Below, piece after piece: positions 8,149 to 15,098 of a stretch of DNA of 25,464 nt (position 1 is its first letter; the number at the start of each line of letters is the position of its first letter). Location of the stretch: assembly GCA_036274055.1 (NCBI GenBank), contig DASUGM010000295.1:1-25464 (forward strand), given 5' to 3'. This DNA comes from DASUGM01 sp036274055. GTDB taxonomy: Bacteria; Acidobacteriota; Vicinamibacteria; Vicinamibacterales; SCN-69-37. Both the position numbers and the translations under genes were made by a program. Below the pieces are notes generated by a model, which saw nothing but the letters and a program-made list of their open reading frames with translations, was not told the origin of the DNA and did no database searches.

Positions 8149-9475
8149 AGATCTTCTCGCAAGCGGCCGCGATCGCCAAGAGGCGCGGCGTCTGGCCGAT
8201 CCGGCCAACCAACTGGAATCCGACCGGCAATCCGGGGCTCGCGATCGGCAGCGAAATCGCCGGGTGTTTCGTGATGTTGAAGAGCTGGGTGTGCTTGAGC
8301 ATCGCGGTGCGGACCGGCAGCACCGCGTGGGTGTCCGGATCGACCTCGATTTCCGGCACGCCGAGCGGAGGAGCGACGATCGGCAGGGTCGGCAGGACGA
8401 GCGCGTCGACCCCGTCGAGCGCGGCGTCGACGGCGGCGGCGAGATCGGCGCGGGCGGCCAGTGCCGTCTCGTAGCGCGCGACGCTGATCTGTTTGCCGCT
8501 CTCGAGTCGAGCCCGGACCGGCGGCGTGTATCGCTCGGGCCGGCTCTCGAGATACGCCGCGTGCCAGCGCGCGGCTTCCGGCAGCACGATGTCGACGTAG
8601 ACCTCGCTGGTGCGGACGGCGTCGGGAATTTCGCCGATCTCGAAGGCGACGCCGGCGGCCTGCAGTCGCTGCTGCGCCGCCTCGAACGCCTGCCGCACCG
8701 CCGGCTCGAGCGGCGTGTCGAAGTACCCCGCCAGCCAGCACAGCCGCAGCTCGCCGAGCGCCGGCACCTGCAGCGGCGTCACCGTCGTCGCTGAGAGCAC
8801 GCCGAACAGGATCGCCGCGTCCTCGACCGTGCGCGTGATCGGGCCGACGTGGTCGAGCGACGTGCTGAGCGGCACCACGCCGTCGGCTGGCACTTCGCCA
8901 AAGGCCGGTTTGAGGCCGACGACGCCGCAGGCGGCGGCGGGAATGCGAATCGAGCCCCCGGTGTCGGTGCCGATCGAGGCGATGCCCATGCCGAGCGCGA
9001 CGGCAACCGCCGAGCCGCCGCTCGATCCGCCCGCGGATCGCGCGTGATCCATCGGATGGTGGACCGCGCCGAAGGCCGAATCCTCGCTGGTCGTGCCGAG
9101 CGCGAACTCGTGGAGGTTAGTGCGTCCGATCACGACGGCGCCGGCCGCTCGTAAGCGGGTCACGATGGTCGCGTCGGCGGTGACGAAGCGATCGTCGAGC
9201 ACGCGCGACGCCGCGGTGGTCATCTGGCCGCGCGCGTCGATCAGGTCCTTGAGCGAGATCGGGACGCCGTGCAACGGGCCGCGGTCGAGCCCCTGGCCGC
9301 GCTCGTGATCGGCGAGGCGCGCCGCCGAGCGCGCGCCATCGGCGTCGATGGTGATGAAGGCGTTGGTCCGTTCCTGATGACGATCGATCGCGTCGAGGCT
9401 GGCTTCGACGAGGTCGACCGACGTCACGCGGCCTTGTCGGAGGTCGGCAGCGGCCGACGCGATCGTGTGCAGCAT
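8135..9475 (-). CDS. Amidase-signature family enzyme (GatA-like)
   Basis: 446 residues from the ATG at 9475. A longer open frame reaching 9778 exists, but its extra residues do not match the family and cross the divergent gene. The Ser-cisSer-Lys triad is complete: Lys76 (SLKDL), Ser152 in GGSSGGS and Ser175 in GTDTGGSIR. The family hydrolyses amides, and GatA-like members serve in tRNA amidotransferase, but no gatB or gatC is nearby, so this is called a general amidase. It is cytoplasmic with no signal peptide. The last residues (CLGS) and the stop codon are encoded by heptamer units of repeat R4, so the original C-terminus may have been altered. Confidence 0.92.
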   Translation of the reverse strand: MLHTIASAAADLRQGRVTSVDLVEASLDAIDRHQERTNAFITIDADGARSAARLADHERGQGLDRGPLHGVPISLKDLIDARGQMTTAASRVLDDRFVTADATIVTRLRAAGAVVIGRTNLHEFALGTTSEDSAFGAVHHPMDHARSAGGSSGGSAVAVALGMGIASIGTDTGGSIRIPAAACGVVGLKPAFGEVPADGVVPLSTSLDHVGPITRTVEDAAILFGVLSATTVTPLQVPALGELRLCWLAGYFDTPLEPAVRQAFEAAQQRLQAAGVAFEIGEIPDAVRTSEVYVDIVLPEAARWHAAYLESRPERYTPPVRARLESGKQISVARYETALAARADLAAAVDAALDGVDALVLPTLPIVAPPLGVPEIEVDPDTHAVLPVRTAMLKHTQLFNITKHPAISLPIASPGLPVGFQLVGRIGQTPRLLAIAAACEKICLGS

Positions 9476-9552
9476 GGGTCGAGGTGCTTCTGCACGATAC
9501 TCTATCGGCCAGGGTGGCGTCGCCGGTCTCGCCCAGCCACCGATCGCAACGG

Positions 9553-9558
9553 TAAGAT
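9553..9558 (+). promoter_or_regulatory. -10-like TAAGAT before the two-gene nucleotidyltransferase module
   Basis: TAAGAT ends 7 nt before the GTG at 9566, consistent with a leaderless transcript. It lies in the 90-bp divergent gap with the amidase gene. Confidence 0.4.
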
Positions 9559-9565
9559 GTAGGAC

Positions 9566-9766
9566 GTGACGCCTCGGCTGGATCGGCGCGCGTTCAGAGT
9601 GACCACGGTCGTTGCGGAGTCGACGGCACGGTCCAGCCTGGCTTACTGGCTTGGCCGTCCTCCCGCGCAGCGGGTGGCCGCAGTCGAGTTTCTCCGGAGA
9701 CAGTTCATTGATCCTGGCGCCAGACTTCGACGAGTTCTGCGCGTTACTGAACGAACACCGCGTTGA
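9566..9766 (+). CDS. Small partner protein of DUF6036-type nucleotidyltransferase
   Basis: 66 residues from a GTG start (another in-frame GTG lies at 9599). The sequence contains a LAYWLGRPPAQRVAAVEFLRRQF motif region, recalling the W-x(3)-R/P-P-x-x-R-x-A-A-x-E-x-L-R-R-Q pattern of short proteins often found directly upstream of DUF6036 nucleotidyltransferases. Its 3' end overlaps the next gene by 59 bp in a different frame, which is the common arrangement for such pairs. The role is unknown; a toxin-antitoxin-like or regulatory function is possible but unproven. The family link is from memory of pattern. Confidence 0.65.
   Translation: MTPRLDRRAFRVTTVVAESTARSSLAYWLGRPPAQRVAAVEFLRRQFIDPGARLRRVLRVTERTPR
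9696..9700 (+). promoter_or_regulatory. Shine-Dalgarno GGAGA that fixes a TTG start
   Basis: GGAGA lies 7 nt before the TTG at 9708. It is one of only two good SD sequences in the window and decides the start of the nucleotidyltransferase gene. Confidence 0.6.
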
Positions 9767-10160
9767 GTTCGTCGTCATCGGTGCGTACGCCCTCGCGTTT
9801 CATGGCGCGCCGCGCTTTACCGGTGATCTCGTCTTGCTGGTGCGTCCAACGGCCGAAAACGCCCGCCGACTGCTGGCCGCGATCGCGGCGTTTGGCTTTC
9901 CCACCGGTCCGCTCACGCCCGCCGACATCGTGACCGGGCACAAGCTCATCGAGATGGGCGTGCCCCCGGTGCAGATTCACGTCATGAGCGCCATCGACGG
10001 TGTTACCTGGGACGAGGTCTGGGAGGGGCGCATCGCCGGCGCGCTGAGTCATGGCAGTGTCGCTTTTATGGGCCGTGACGCGTTCATCAAAAACAAGCGC
10101 GCCGCAGGTCGGCCGAAGGACCTGGCCGACATCGACGCGCTGGATGTGCTCGACGAATAG
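9708..10160 (+). CDS. DUF6036/AbiEii-like nucleotidyltransferase, catalytic motif degenerate
   Basis: 150 residues from a TTG start chosen because of the GGAGA SD and because it begins where the family usually does (DFDEFCALLNEH). The core VEFVVIGAYALAFHG, RFTGD and the C-terminal GRDAFIKNKRAAGRPKDLADIDAL are typical of DUF6036-type nucleotidyltransferases. Members normally carry a GD-x-D pair for metal binding. Here the sequence is GDLVLLV, keeping Asp40 but with Val42 at the second Asp position. Activity may therefore be reduced or lost. It overlaps the small partner gene by 59 bp. Some relatives are toxins of AbiE-type systems, but a defence role is not demonstrated by this sequence. Confidence 0.8.
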   Translation: MILAPDFDEFCALLNEHRVEFVVIGAYALAFHGAPRFTGDLVLLVRPTAENARRLLAAIAAFGFPTGPLTPADIVTGHKLIEMGVPPVQIHVMSAIDGVTWDEVWEGRIAGALSHGSVAFMGRDAFIKNKRAAGRPKDLADIDALDVLDE

Positions 10161-10199
10161 CCATTGACGCTGGGCCCGACGCCGCCGTGGCCGGCAAGA

Positions 10200-10205
10200 T
10201 ACCCT
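10200..10205 (+). promoter_or_regulatory. -10-like TACCCT before the second zinc dehydrogenase
   Basis: TACCCT ends 7 nt before the ATG at 10213. No SD is present. Spacing fits leaderless initiation. Confidence 0.35.
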
Positions 10206-10212
10206 AGTGCGC

Positions 10213-11313
10213 ATGTCGACCGTTCTCGCCGCCGTCATGCCCGCGCCGCACCAACCCGTCGAGATTCGCGAGTTCACCGAGCCGGATCTTCCGCCCGGCG
10301 GCGCGCTGATGCGGACCGCGTTCTCGGAAGTCTGCGGTACCGACGTCCACCTCTGGCACGGCCGGCTCTCGGGCGTGCCGTACCCGATCATTCCCGGCCA
10401 CGTCACCACCGGCACGCTCGATGCCGCGCGCGGGCCGATGAAAGACGTCCTCGGCGCGCCTCTGCGCGAAGGCGATCGGCTGGCATTCTTCGACGTCCAC
10501 CGCACCTGCGGCCGCTGCCTGGCGTGCACGGTCCATCGCACACCGACGCGCTGCCCCTCGCGCCGCGTCTATGGCATCACCGATTCGGCCGAGGAAGGCT
10601 TGTTCGGCGGCTGGACGCAGAAGGTCTATCTCGAGCCTGGCGTGATCATCGTGAAGCTGCCGGACGCGGTCAGCTTCGAGGCCTACATCGGCGGCGGCTG
10701 CGGCCTGCTGACGTCGGTGCACATCATCGACCGCGCGAAGATCTCGATGGGCGACACCGTCGTCGTCCAGGGCGCCGGCGCCGTGGGATTGAGCGCCGCC
10801 GCGCTGGCGCGGCGCGCCGGCGCCGGACAGGTGATCGTCATCGGCGCGCCGAAAGACCGGCTCGCGCTGGCCATCGAAATGGGCGCCGACCAGGTGATCG
10901 ACATCGACACCACGACGGCGGAGGAACGGCTGCAGCGAGTGCGGGACCTCACGGGTGGTCTGGGCGGAGACGTCATCATCGAAGCCGCCGGCTCAGCGCG
11001 GGCATTCGAGGAAGGCGTCGAGCTGGCGCGCAACGGCGGCGCCTACGTCATCGCCGGCCACTACACCGACAACGGCCCAAGCACGATCAATGCGCACACC
11101 CACATCAACCGCAAGCACCTCGACATCCGCGGCTGCTGGGGCAGCGAAGCCGCGCATTTCCTGAAGGCGCTCCGCATCCTCGAGCGCTACGAACACGAAG
11201 TGCCGTGGCGCAAGATTGGCGCGCGCATCTACGGTCTGGGTCAGCTCAACGAAGCGCTCGCGTCAGCCGCGCGCCTCGAGATCCCCAAAGCCCTCGTCGA
11301 CCCATGGCGCTGA
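10213..11313 (+). CDS. Zinc-binding alcohol dehydrogenase-like protein (MDR family)
   Basis: 366 residues from the ATG at 10213 (a GTG two codons earlier is an alternative). A catalytic-zinc cysteine is Cys41 in CGTDVHLWHG, followed by His63 in PGHVTTG. The four structural-zinc cysteines are Cys99, 102, 105 and 114 (CGRCLAC...C). The Rossmann loop is GAGAVG at 187-192. The family's usual GHE motif is GHV here, so one second-sphere or ligand Glu is missing. It is probably an NAD(P)-dependent oxidoreductase with an unusual site; the substrate cannot be told. The stop codon at 11311-11313 is directly followed by repeat R5. Confidence 0.88.
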   Translation: MSTVLAAVMPAPHQPVEIREFTEPDLPPGGALMRTAFSEVCGTDVHLWHGRLSGVPYPIIPGHVTTGTLDAARGPMKDVLGAPLREGDRLAFFDVHRTCGRCLACTVHRTPTRCPSRRVYGITDSAEEGLFGGWTQKVYLEPGVIIVKLPDAVSFEAYIGGGCGLLTSVHIIDRAKISMGDTVVVQGAGAVGLSAAALARRAGAGQVIVIGAPKDRLALAIEMGADQVIDIDTTTAEERLQRVRDLTGGLGGDVIIEAAGSARAFEEGVELARNGGAYVIAGHYTDNGPSTINAHTHINRKHLDIRGCWGSEAAHFLKALRILERYEHEVPWRKIGARIYGLGQLNEALASAARLEIPKALVDPWR

Positions 11314-11868
11314 CGATTTGCGATTTGTAATTTGCAATTGGCAATTGTATTTGGTGATTGTTCTGATTTGCCGATTGCTATTGGCGATAGCGCTACTGGC
11401 GCGGGCGCTGAGTCAGCCGAAAATAGGCCAATCGGCAATCGCAATCGGCAAAGAGCCAATCGTCAATGCCATTGCCAATCGCAAATTACAAGTCGCAAAT
11501 GGCTCTTGGCGATGGGGGCTACCGCGCGGGCGCTGTGCTCAGCCGAAAATAGGCCAATCGGCAATCGCAATCGGCAAAGAGCCAATCGTCAATGCCATTG
11601 CCAATCGCAAATTACAAGTCGCAAATGGCTCTTGGGCGTTGGCGCGACTGCGCGGGCGCTGGGCTCAGCCGAAATAGGCCAATCGGCAATAGCAATCGGC
11701 CAATAGCCCAATCGCCAATGCGATTGCCAATTACAAATCGCTCGTGGCGAGAGGGCTGCCGCGCGCTGAGCTCAGCCGAAATATTCCGATCGACAATCGC
11801 AATCGGCCAATAGCCCAATCGCCAATGCAATTGCCAATCGCAAATTACAAATCGCAAATGGCTATTGG
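11314..11868. repeat. R5: 550-bp gene-free word-array region
   Basis: This is the only stretch over 300 bp without a gene. It is AT-richer than its surroundings and made of heptamer-like words such as CAATCGC, AAATTAC and AAATCGC. The left part (11314-about 11400) runs in the opposite orientation to the rest, starting ATTTGCGATTTGTAATTTGC just after the upstream stop codon (first bases 11316-11318). The right part is a tandem series with a 126-bp period. The end motif ATTACAAATCGCAAATG closes the right side at about 11844-11860. The open frames in it simply read the words and are not credible genes. Confidence 0.9.
11413..11868. repeat. R5 tandem copies, period 126/126/107 bp
   Basis: Copies begin with TCAGCCGAAA at 11413, 11539, 11665 and 11772. 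The first 97 bp of copies 1 and 2 (11413-11509 and 11539-11635) are identical, implying recent duplication. Copies 3 and 4 are diverged and copy 3 is about 19 bp shorter. Each copy combines a GC-rich segment (GCGC..GCTG.GCTCAGCC) with a word array. Confidence 0.9.
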
Positions 11869-12698
11869 CGCTTGCTCTCGACGGCGCCAATAGCCTTCTC
11901 GAAGACGTCAATCGACTGGGCCCCGGTGATCGCCTGATAGATCTTGACCTGATTGGTGGTCAGGTCGCGGAGGCCGATGAAGAACGACGGCGTGCCGGTG
12001 GCGCCAAAGCCGGTGGCAATCGCGCCGGTCTGGCGGATGGCGTCGAGGGTGCGGCCGCTCGACAAACACGACCCGAATTCGCCGGCGTCGAGGCCGGCTT
12101 CGGCGGCGCGCGCCTTCAGTGCGTCGTCTTTGTGCGAGCCCGGGGCGCTGAACAGTCGGTTGTGCAGTTCCCAGAACTTGCCCTGTTCCAGGGCGCAGCG
12201 CGCCGCTTCGTGCGCGCGAATCGCCGCCGGGTGCAGTTCGTCGATCGGGAAGTCACGGAACACGTAGCGGACGCGCCCGGTGTCGATGTACTGCTTTTGA
12301 ATCAGCGGCATCGTCTGCGTGAAATGCCGGATGCAGAACGGGCACTCGTAGTCGGAAAACTCGATCAGCGTCACGACCTGATCTTCGCGTCCACGCGCCG
12401 GCGCGCCAGTGACGTCGACGATCGGATCGCGCCGCAGGGCCGCGACCTCGGAAGCCAGCGTGCGCACGGTGCCGCGAAGCGTCGAGATCTCGGCGCGGGT
12501 CTGCACCCACATCACCGCGCTCGCGCCCAGACAGAGCAGCGCGGCGCCGACCAGCCAGGGGCCGGCGGGGCGCTTCTCAGGCCCGGAAAGCGCAGGCCCA
12601 GGGCCCAAGGCCCCAGGCCCAGGCGGCGTGCTGAGTTCTGCGCTTGGGCCTTGGCCCTGGGGCCGTGGGCCTGAAGTATCCGGCGTGTCCTGAGTCAT
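11862..12698 (-). CDS. Membrane-anchored DsbA-like thioredoxin-fold protein
   Basis: 278 residues. A Gly/Pro-rich N-terminal tail (about 9-47) precedes one transmembrane helix (about 48-66), a short coiled-coil stretch (about 68-90) and a DsbA/thioredoxin_4 domain. The active site is CPFC (Cys119, Cys122) after LIEFSDYE, and the cis-Pro loop is GATGTPSFFIG. It should act in the periplasm on protein thiols or disulfides. The start ATG overlaps the stop of the AhpD-like gene (ATGA, 12695-12698). The N-terminal tail is encoded by the word array R6, and the final KRQ plus stop come from the border of R5, so both ends of the gene are shaped by repeats. Confidence 0.9.
   Translation of the reverse strand: MTQDTPDTSGPRPQGQGPSAELSTPPGPGALGPGPALSGPEKRPAGPWLVGAALLCLGASAVMWVQTRAEISTLRGTVRTLASEVAALRRDPIVDVTGAPARGREDQVVTLIEFSDYECPFCIRHFTQTMPLIQKQYIDTGRVRYVFRDFPIDELHPAAIRAHEAARCALEQGKFWELHNRLFSAPGSHKDDALKARAAEAGLDAGEFGSCLSSGRTLDAIRQTGAIATGFGATGTPSFFIGLRDLTTNQVKIYQAITGAQSIDVFEKAIGAVESKRQ
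12589..12672. repeat. R6: inverted AGGCCCA-type word arrays inside a coding region
   Basis: Two arms of about 34 nt (12589-12622 and about 12639-12672), built from AGGCCCA/GGGCCTT-type heptamers, face each other around a 16-bp spacer containing GCTGAGTTCTG. They translate in frame into the Gly/Pro-rich cytoplasmic tail of the DsbA-like protein. Confidence 0.8.
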
Positions 12699-13039
12699 GA
12701 GAGCCCCTCGACTTCATCAAGCGTGGCCACGGCGCGGCGCAGGTGCGGAATGACGATCGAGCCGCCGACGACCAGGCCGACGTTGAACGCCTCCAGGAAC
12801 TCCGCCCGGGTCACGCCTTCCTCGCGGCAGCGAACGACGTGGTACGTCACGCAATCGTCGCAGCGCAGCACCAGCGACGCGACCAGCCCCATCAGTTCCT
12901 TGGTCTTCACCGGCAGGGCGCCGTCTTCGTAGGCGCGCGCGTCGAGCGCGAAGAAACGTTTGATCTCGAGGTTGTCCGAGCCAAGGATGCGCTCGTTCAT
13001 CTGCTCGCGAAATTTTCTGAACTCGTCGAGGCGACTCAT
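12695..13039 (-). CDS. AhpD-like / carboxymuconolactone decarboxylase family protein
   Basis: 114 residues from the ATG at 13039; the long open frame upstream is antisense to pyruvate kinase and rejected. The AhpD-type redox motif is CDDCVTYH (Cys60, Cys63, His67), within the helical CMD fold, followed by FLEAFNVGLVVGGSIVIPHL. Such proteins act as thiol-dependent peroxidases or reductases in the cytoplasm. It is translationally coupled to the downstream DsbA-like gene, so the two thiol-redox proteins are made together. It starts only 19 bp from the divergent pyruvate kinase gene. Confidence 0.9.
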   Translation of the reverse strand: MSRLDEFRKFREQMNERILGSDNLEIKRFFALDARAYEDGALPVKTKELMGLVASLVLRCDDCVTYHVVRCREEGVTRAEFLEAFNVGLVVGGSIVIPHLRRAVATLDEVEGLS

Positions 13040-13044
13040 CGCAG

Positions 13045-13052
13045 TAAGCTTA
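13045..13052. promoter_or_regulatory. TAAGCTTA palindrome, shared -10-like box of two divergent genes
   Basis: TAAGCT on the plus strand (13045-13050) ends 8 nt before the pyruvate kinase ATG. TAAGCT on the minus strand (13052-13047) ends 7 nt before the AhpD-like ATG. The whole intergenic gap is 19 bp, so two leaderless promoters overlapping on one palindrome are the simplest reading. Confidence 0.45.
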
Positions 13053-13058
13053 ACGCCA

Positions 13059-14453
13059 ATGCGACGCACCTGCATTCTGGCGACGCTCGGTCCGGCCAGC
13101 GACGACCCGTTCACGATTGCCGCGCTGCTCGACGCCGGCACCGACGCGTTCCGGTTGAATTTTTCGCACGGCACGCACGCGTCGCACGCGGCCACCGTCG
13201 CCAGAATCCGCGCCGCGGCGGCCGGACGCGCCTCACAGCCGGCGATCCTGCAGGATCTGAGCGGCCCCAAGATCCGCATTGGCGTCGTCGCGGCGCCGAT
13301 CGATTTGCGCGACGACGGAACGCTGATCATCGAGCGCGGCGAGTTCGTCGGCGACGAGATGCGCGTCGCCTGCAGTTTCGACGCGCTCTTCACGTCGGTC
13401 GTGGCCGGCCAGCGCCTCCTGCTCGACGACGGCAAGATCGAGCTGGAGGTGACCGGCGTCGACCCTGGCCGGCTGACGACCCGTGTCATCGCCGGCGGCC
13501 GGCTCGATTCGAACAAGGGCATCAATGTGCCCGGCACGGCGCTGCGGACTTCGGCGCTGACGCCCAGGGACATCGACGACCTTCGCGCCGGCATCGCCAT
13601 GGGTGTCGATCTGGTGGCGATCAGCTTCGTGCAGTCGGCCGAGGACGTCGTCGCCGCCCGTACTGCGGCCGCCAGCGCCGGCGCACCGGATCTCCCGATC
13701 ATCGCCAAGATCGAGAAACCGCTGGCGGTCGAACACATCGACGAGATTCTCAACGTCGCTGACGGACTGATGATCGCGCGCGGCGATCTGGGCATCGAGA
13801 TGCCGATCGAGAAGCTGCCGGGGGTGCAGAAGCAGCTGCTCCTCGCGGCCCGGCGCCGGGGCGTGCCGGTGATCGTCGCCACCCAGGTGCTCGAATCGAT
13901 GCGCATCGAACCGAGACCGACCCGCGCCGAGGTGACGGATGCGGCCCACGCGGTCGACGAACGCGCCGACGCGATCATGCTCGCCGGTGAAACCGCCGCC
14001 GGGCGCTATCCGGTGCGCGCGGTCGCGATGCTCGATGCGATCATTCACGAGGCGGAAGCGCTGCTCGAACCGGGCGCCACGCTGCTCGGCGATGCCGGCG
14101 CGTGGAGCGAGCACGGCCGCGCGCTCTGCGAGGCGGCGATCGCCCTGGCCTCGCGCAGCCGCGCCACCGCCATCGTCGCCGTCACCGAGGCGGGAAAAAC
14201 CGCGCGCCTGCTGGCGGCGATGCGGCCCGCGGCCCGCATCGTCGCGGTGACGCCGAACACCGCCACCGCGGCACGCCTCGCGCTGGTCTGGGGCGTCACG
14301 CCGATCGTCACCGATCACACATCAATGGCCGGCGTCCGCGACGTTCTGCTCGCTCGCGGCCTGGCCTCGCAAGGATCGACCATCGTGATCGTCGCGATGC
14401 ACCAGGTGCTCGGGCGGGAGGGCACGAACTACGTGCAGGTCGAGCGGCTGTGA
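13059..14453 (+). CDS. pyk: Pyruvate kinase
   Basis: 464 residues from the ATG at 13059, which begins in the usual place (RRTCILATLGPAS). Substrate and cofactor motifs are complete: FRLNFSHG with Arg32, Asn34 and Ser36; DLSGPKIRIG; KIEK with catalytic Lys217 and metal ligand Glu219; RGDLGIE with Asp243; and the long TRAEVTDAAHAV signature with MLAGETAAGRYP. The C-terminal allosteric domain (about 345-464) is present. It catalyses the last step of glycolysis, phosphoenolpyruvate plus ADP to pyruvate plus ATP, in the cytoplasm. An upstream in-frame start at 12960 is rejected because it would overlap the divergent gene. Its stop is 24 bp before repeat R7. Confidence 0.96.
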   Translation: MRRTCILATLGPASDDPFTIAALLDAGTDAFRLNFSHGTHASHAATVARIRAAAAGRASQPAILQDLSGPKIRIGVVAAPIDLRDDGTLIIERGEFVGDEMRVACSFDALFTSVVAGQRLLLDDGKIELEVTGVDPGRLTTRVIAGGRLDSNKGINVPGTALRTSALTPRDIDDLRAGIAMGVDLVAISFVQSAEDVVAARTAAASAGAPDLPIIAKIEKPLAVEHIDEILNVADGLMIARGDLGIEMPIEKLPGVQKQLLLAARRRGVPVIVATQVLESMRIEPRPTRAEVTDAAHAVDERADAIMLAGETAAGRYPVRAVAMLDAIIHEAEALLEPGATLLGDAGAWSEHGRALCEAAIALASRSRATAIVAVTEAGKTARLLAAMRPAARIVAVTPNTATAARLALVWGVTPIVTDHTSMAGVRDVLLARGLASQGSTIVIVAMHQVLGREGTNYVQVERL

Positions 14454-14477
14454 GTCGATACTCGCGGGACGGCACTG

Positions 14478-14612
14478 AAACTCAAAACTCGAAACTTGAA
14501 ACTCGAAACTTCGGACTTGAGCTGAGCCCGGAGTTCTGAGTCCCGCGCACGGCGTCCGGCGCGCTGAGCTCGCTCCGAAGTTTCGAGTTTCAAGTTTCGA
14601 GTTTCAAGTTTG
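14478..14612. repeat. R7: inverted AAACTTG/AAACTCG heptamer arrays
   Basis: The left arm 14478-14515 and right arm 14574-14611 pair at 36 of 38 positions; each is about five heptamers alternating AAACTTG and AAACTCG. The spacer (14516-14573) contains GCTGAGC-type motifs, including GCGCGCTGAGCTC at 14559-14571, which also occurs in R5. The stop codon of the minus-strand SRPBCC gene lies in the right arm. Confidence 0.9.
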
Positions 14613-15098
14613 TTTCGGAGGCGCTTCCGCATATCGCTTCAGCGCCGTCAGCGAAATCTGCCAGCCGCGCGAGACGACGGCGTAGTAGCGGCGCCAGCGC
14701 GGCGAGGGTTCGTAGCCGTCCTGGCGGACCTTCAGCTTGCAGCCGTCGCCTTCAGGCGAGCAGGTGATGTGCAGCGCCATCGGACCCAACGGCTCGCCCT
14801 CGGGCGGGACCCAATAGGCCTCGGCGACCAGGAACTGCTGCCCGGGCCGGACATCGACGACGGTGCCGTGAAAGACGCCGCCCAGCGGACCGAGCAGATC
14901 GTCGCGAAACGGCGTCGTCTGCCACTCGATCGCGTAAACGCCGAACGGTACCGGGGTCGTCACCGAACGGACCGCTTGCCACCAGGCGCGGAGCGCATCG
15001 GGCTGGAAGAAGCAAGCGAACACCGTCGCCGGTGTCGCGGCGATGAACAGGTTCTGCTCGAATCGTTCGTGTAGATCCGGAGCGGTCGCCACGATCAC
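14604..15098 (-). CDS. SRPBCC/AHSA1-like domain protein
   Basis: 164 residues from a GTG overlapping the upstream stop by 4 bp (GTGA, 15095-15098). The sequence has the START/SRPBCC pattern: an N-terminal strand with FEQNLFIAATPATVFACFFQPDALRAWW, a middle FHGTVVDVRPGQQFLVAEAYW region, and a C-terminal helix SRGWQISLTALKRYAE. Such proteins form a hydrophobic ligand pocket, often acting with lipids or as polyketide-cyclase-like or stress proteins. Its ligand is unknown. It is co-translated with the NamZ-like gene. The last codon and stop fall in repeat R7. Confidence 0.85.
   Translation of the reverse strand: MIVATAPDLHERFEQNLFIAATPATVFACFFQPDALRAWWQAVRSVTTPVPFGVYAIEWQTTPFRDDLLGPLGGVFHGTVVDVRPGQQFLVAEAYWVPPEGEPLGPMALHITCSPEGDGCKLKVRQDGYEPSPRWRRYYAVVSRGWQISLTALKRYAEAPPKQT

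Noticed and set aside
7487..8794. 435-residue open frame on the plus strand
   Set aside because: It covers the hydrolase, rhodanese and amidase genes in antisense and even reads repeat R4 as protein.
9476..9778. Longer N-terminus of the amidase
   Set aside because: The extra 101 residues are not amidase-like and cross the promoter and coding region of the divergent module; the ATG at 9475 matches the family start.
10164..11330. 388-residue frame on the plus strand within the second dehydrogenase
   Set aside because: It overlaps the dehydrogenase in another frame, is Arg-rich, and has no family motif.
11216..11677. 153-residue frame through R5
   Set aside because: It reads the 42-residue translation of the 126-bp repeat; all frames are similarly open, so this is an effect of the repeat and not a gene.
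12960..13058. Longer N-terminus of pyruvate kinase
   Set aside because: The added 33 residues lie antisense to the AhpD-like gene and are not part of the family; the ATG at 13059 begins at the conserved start.
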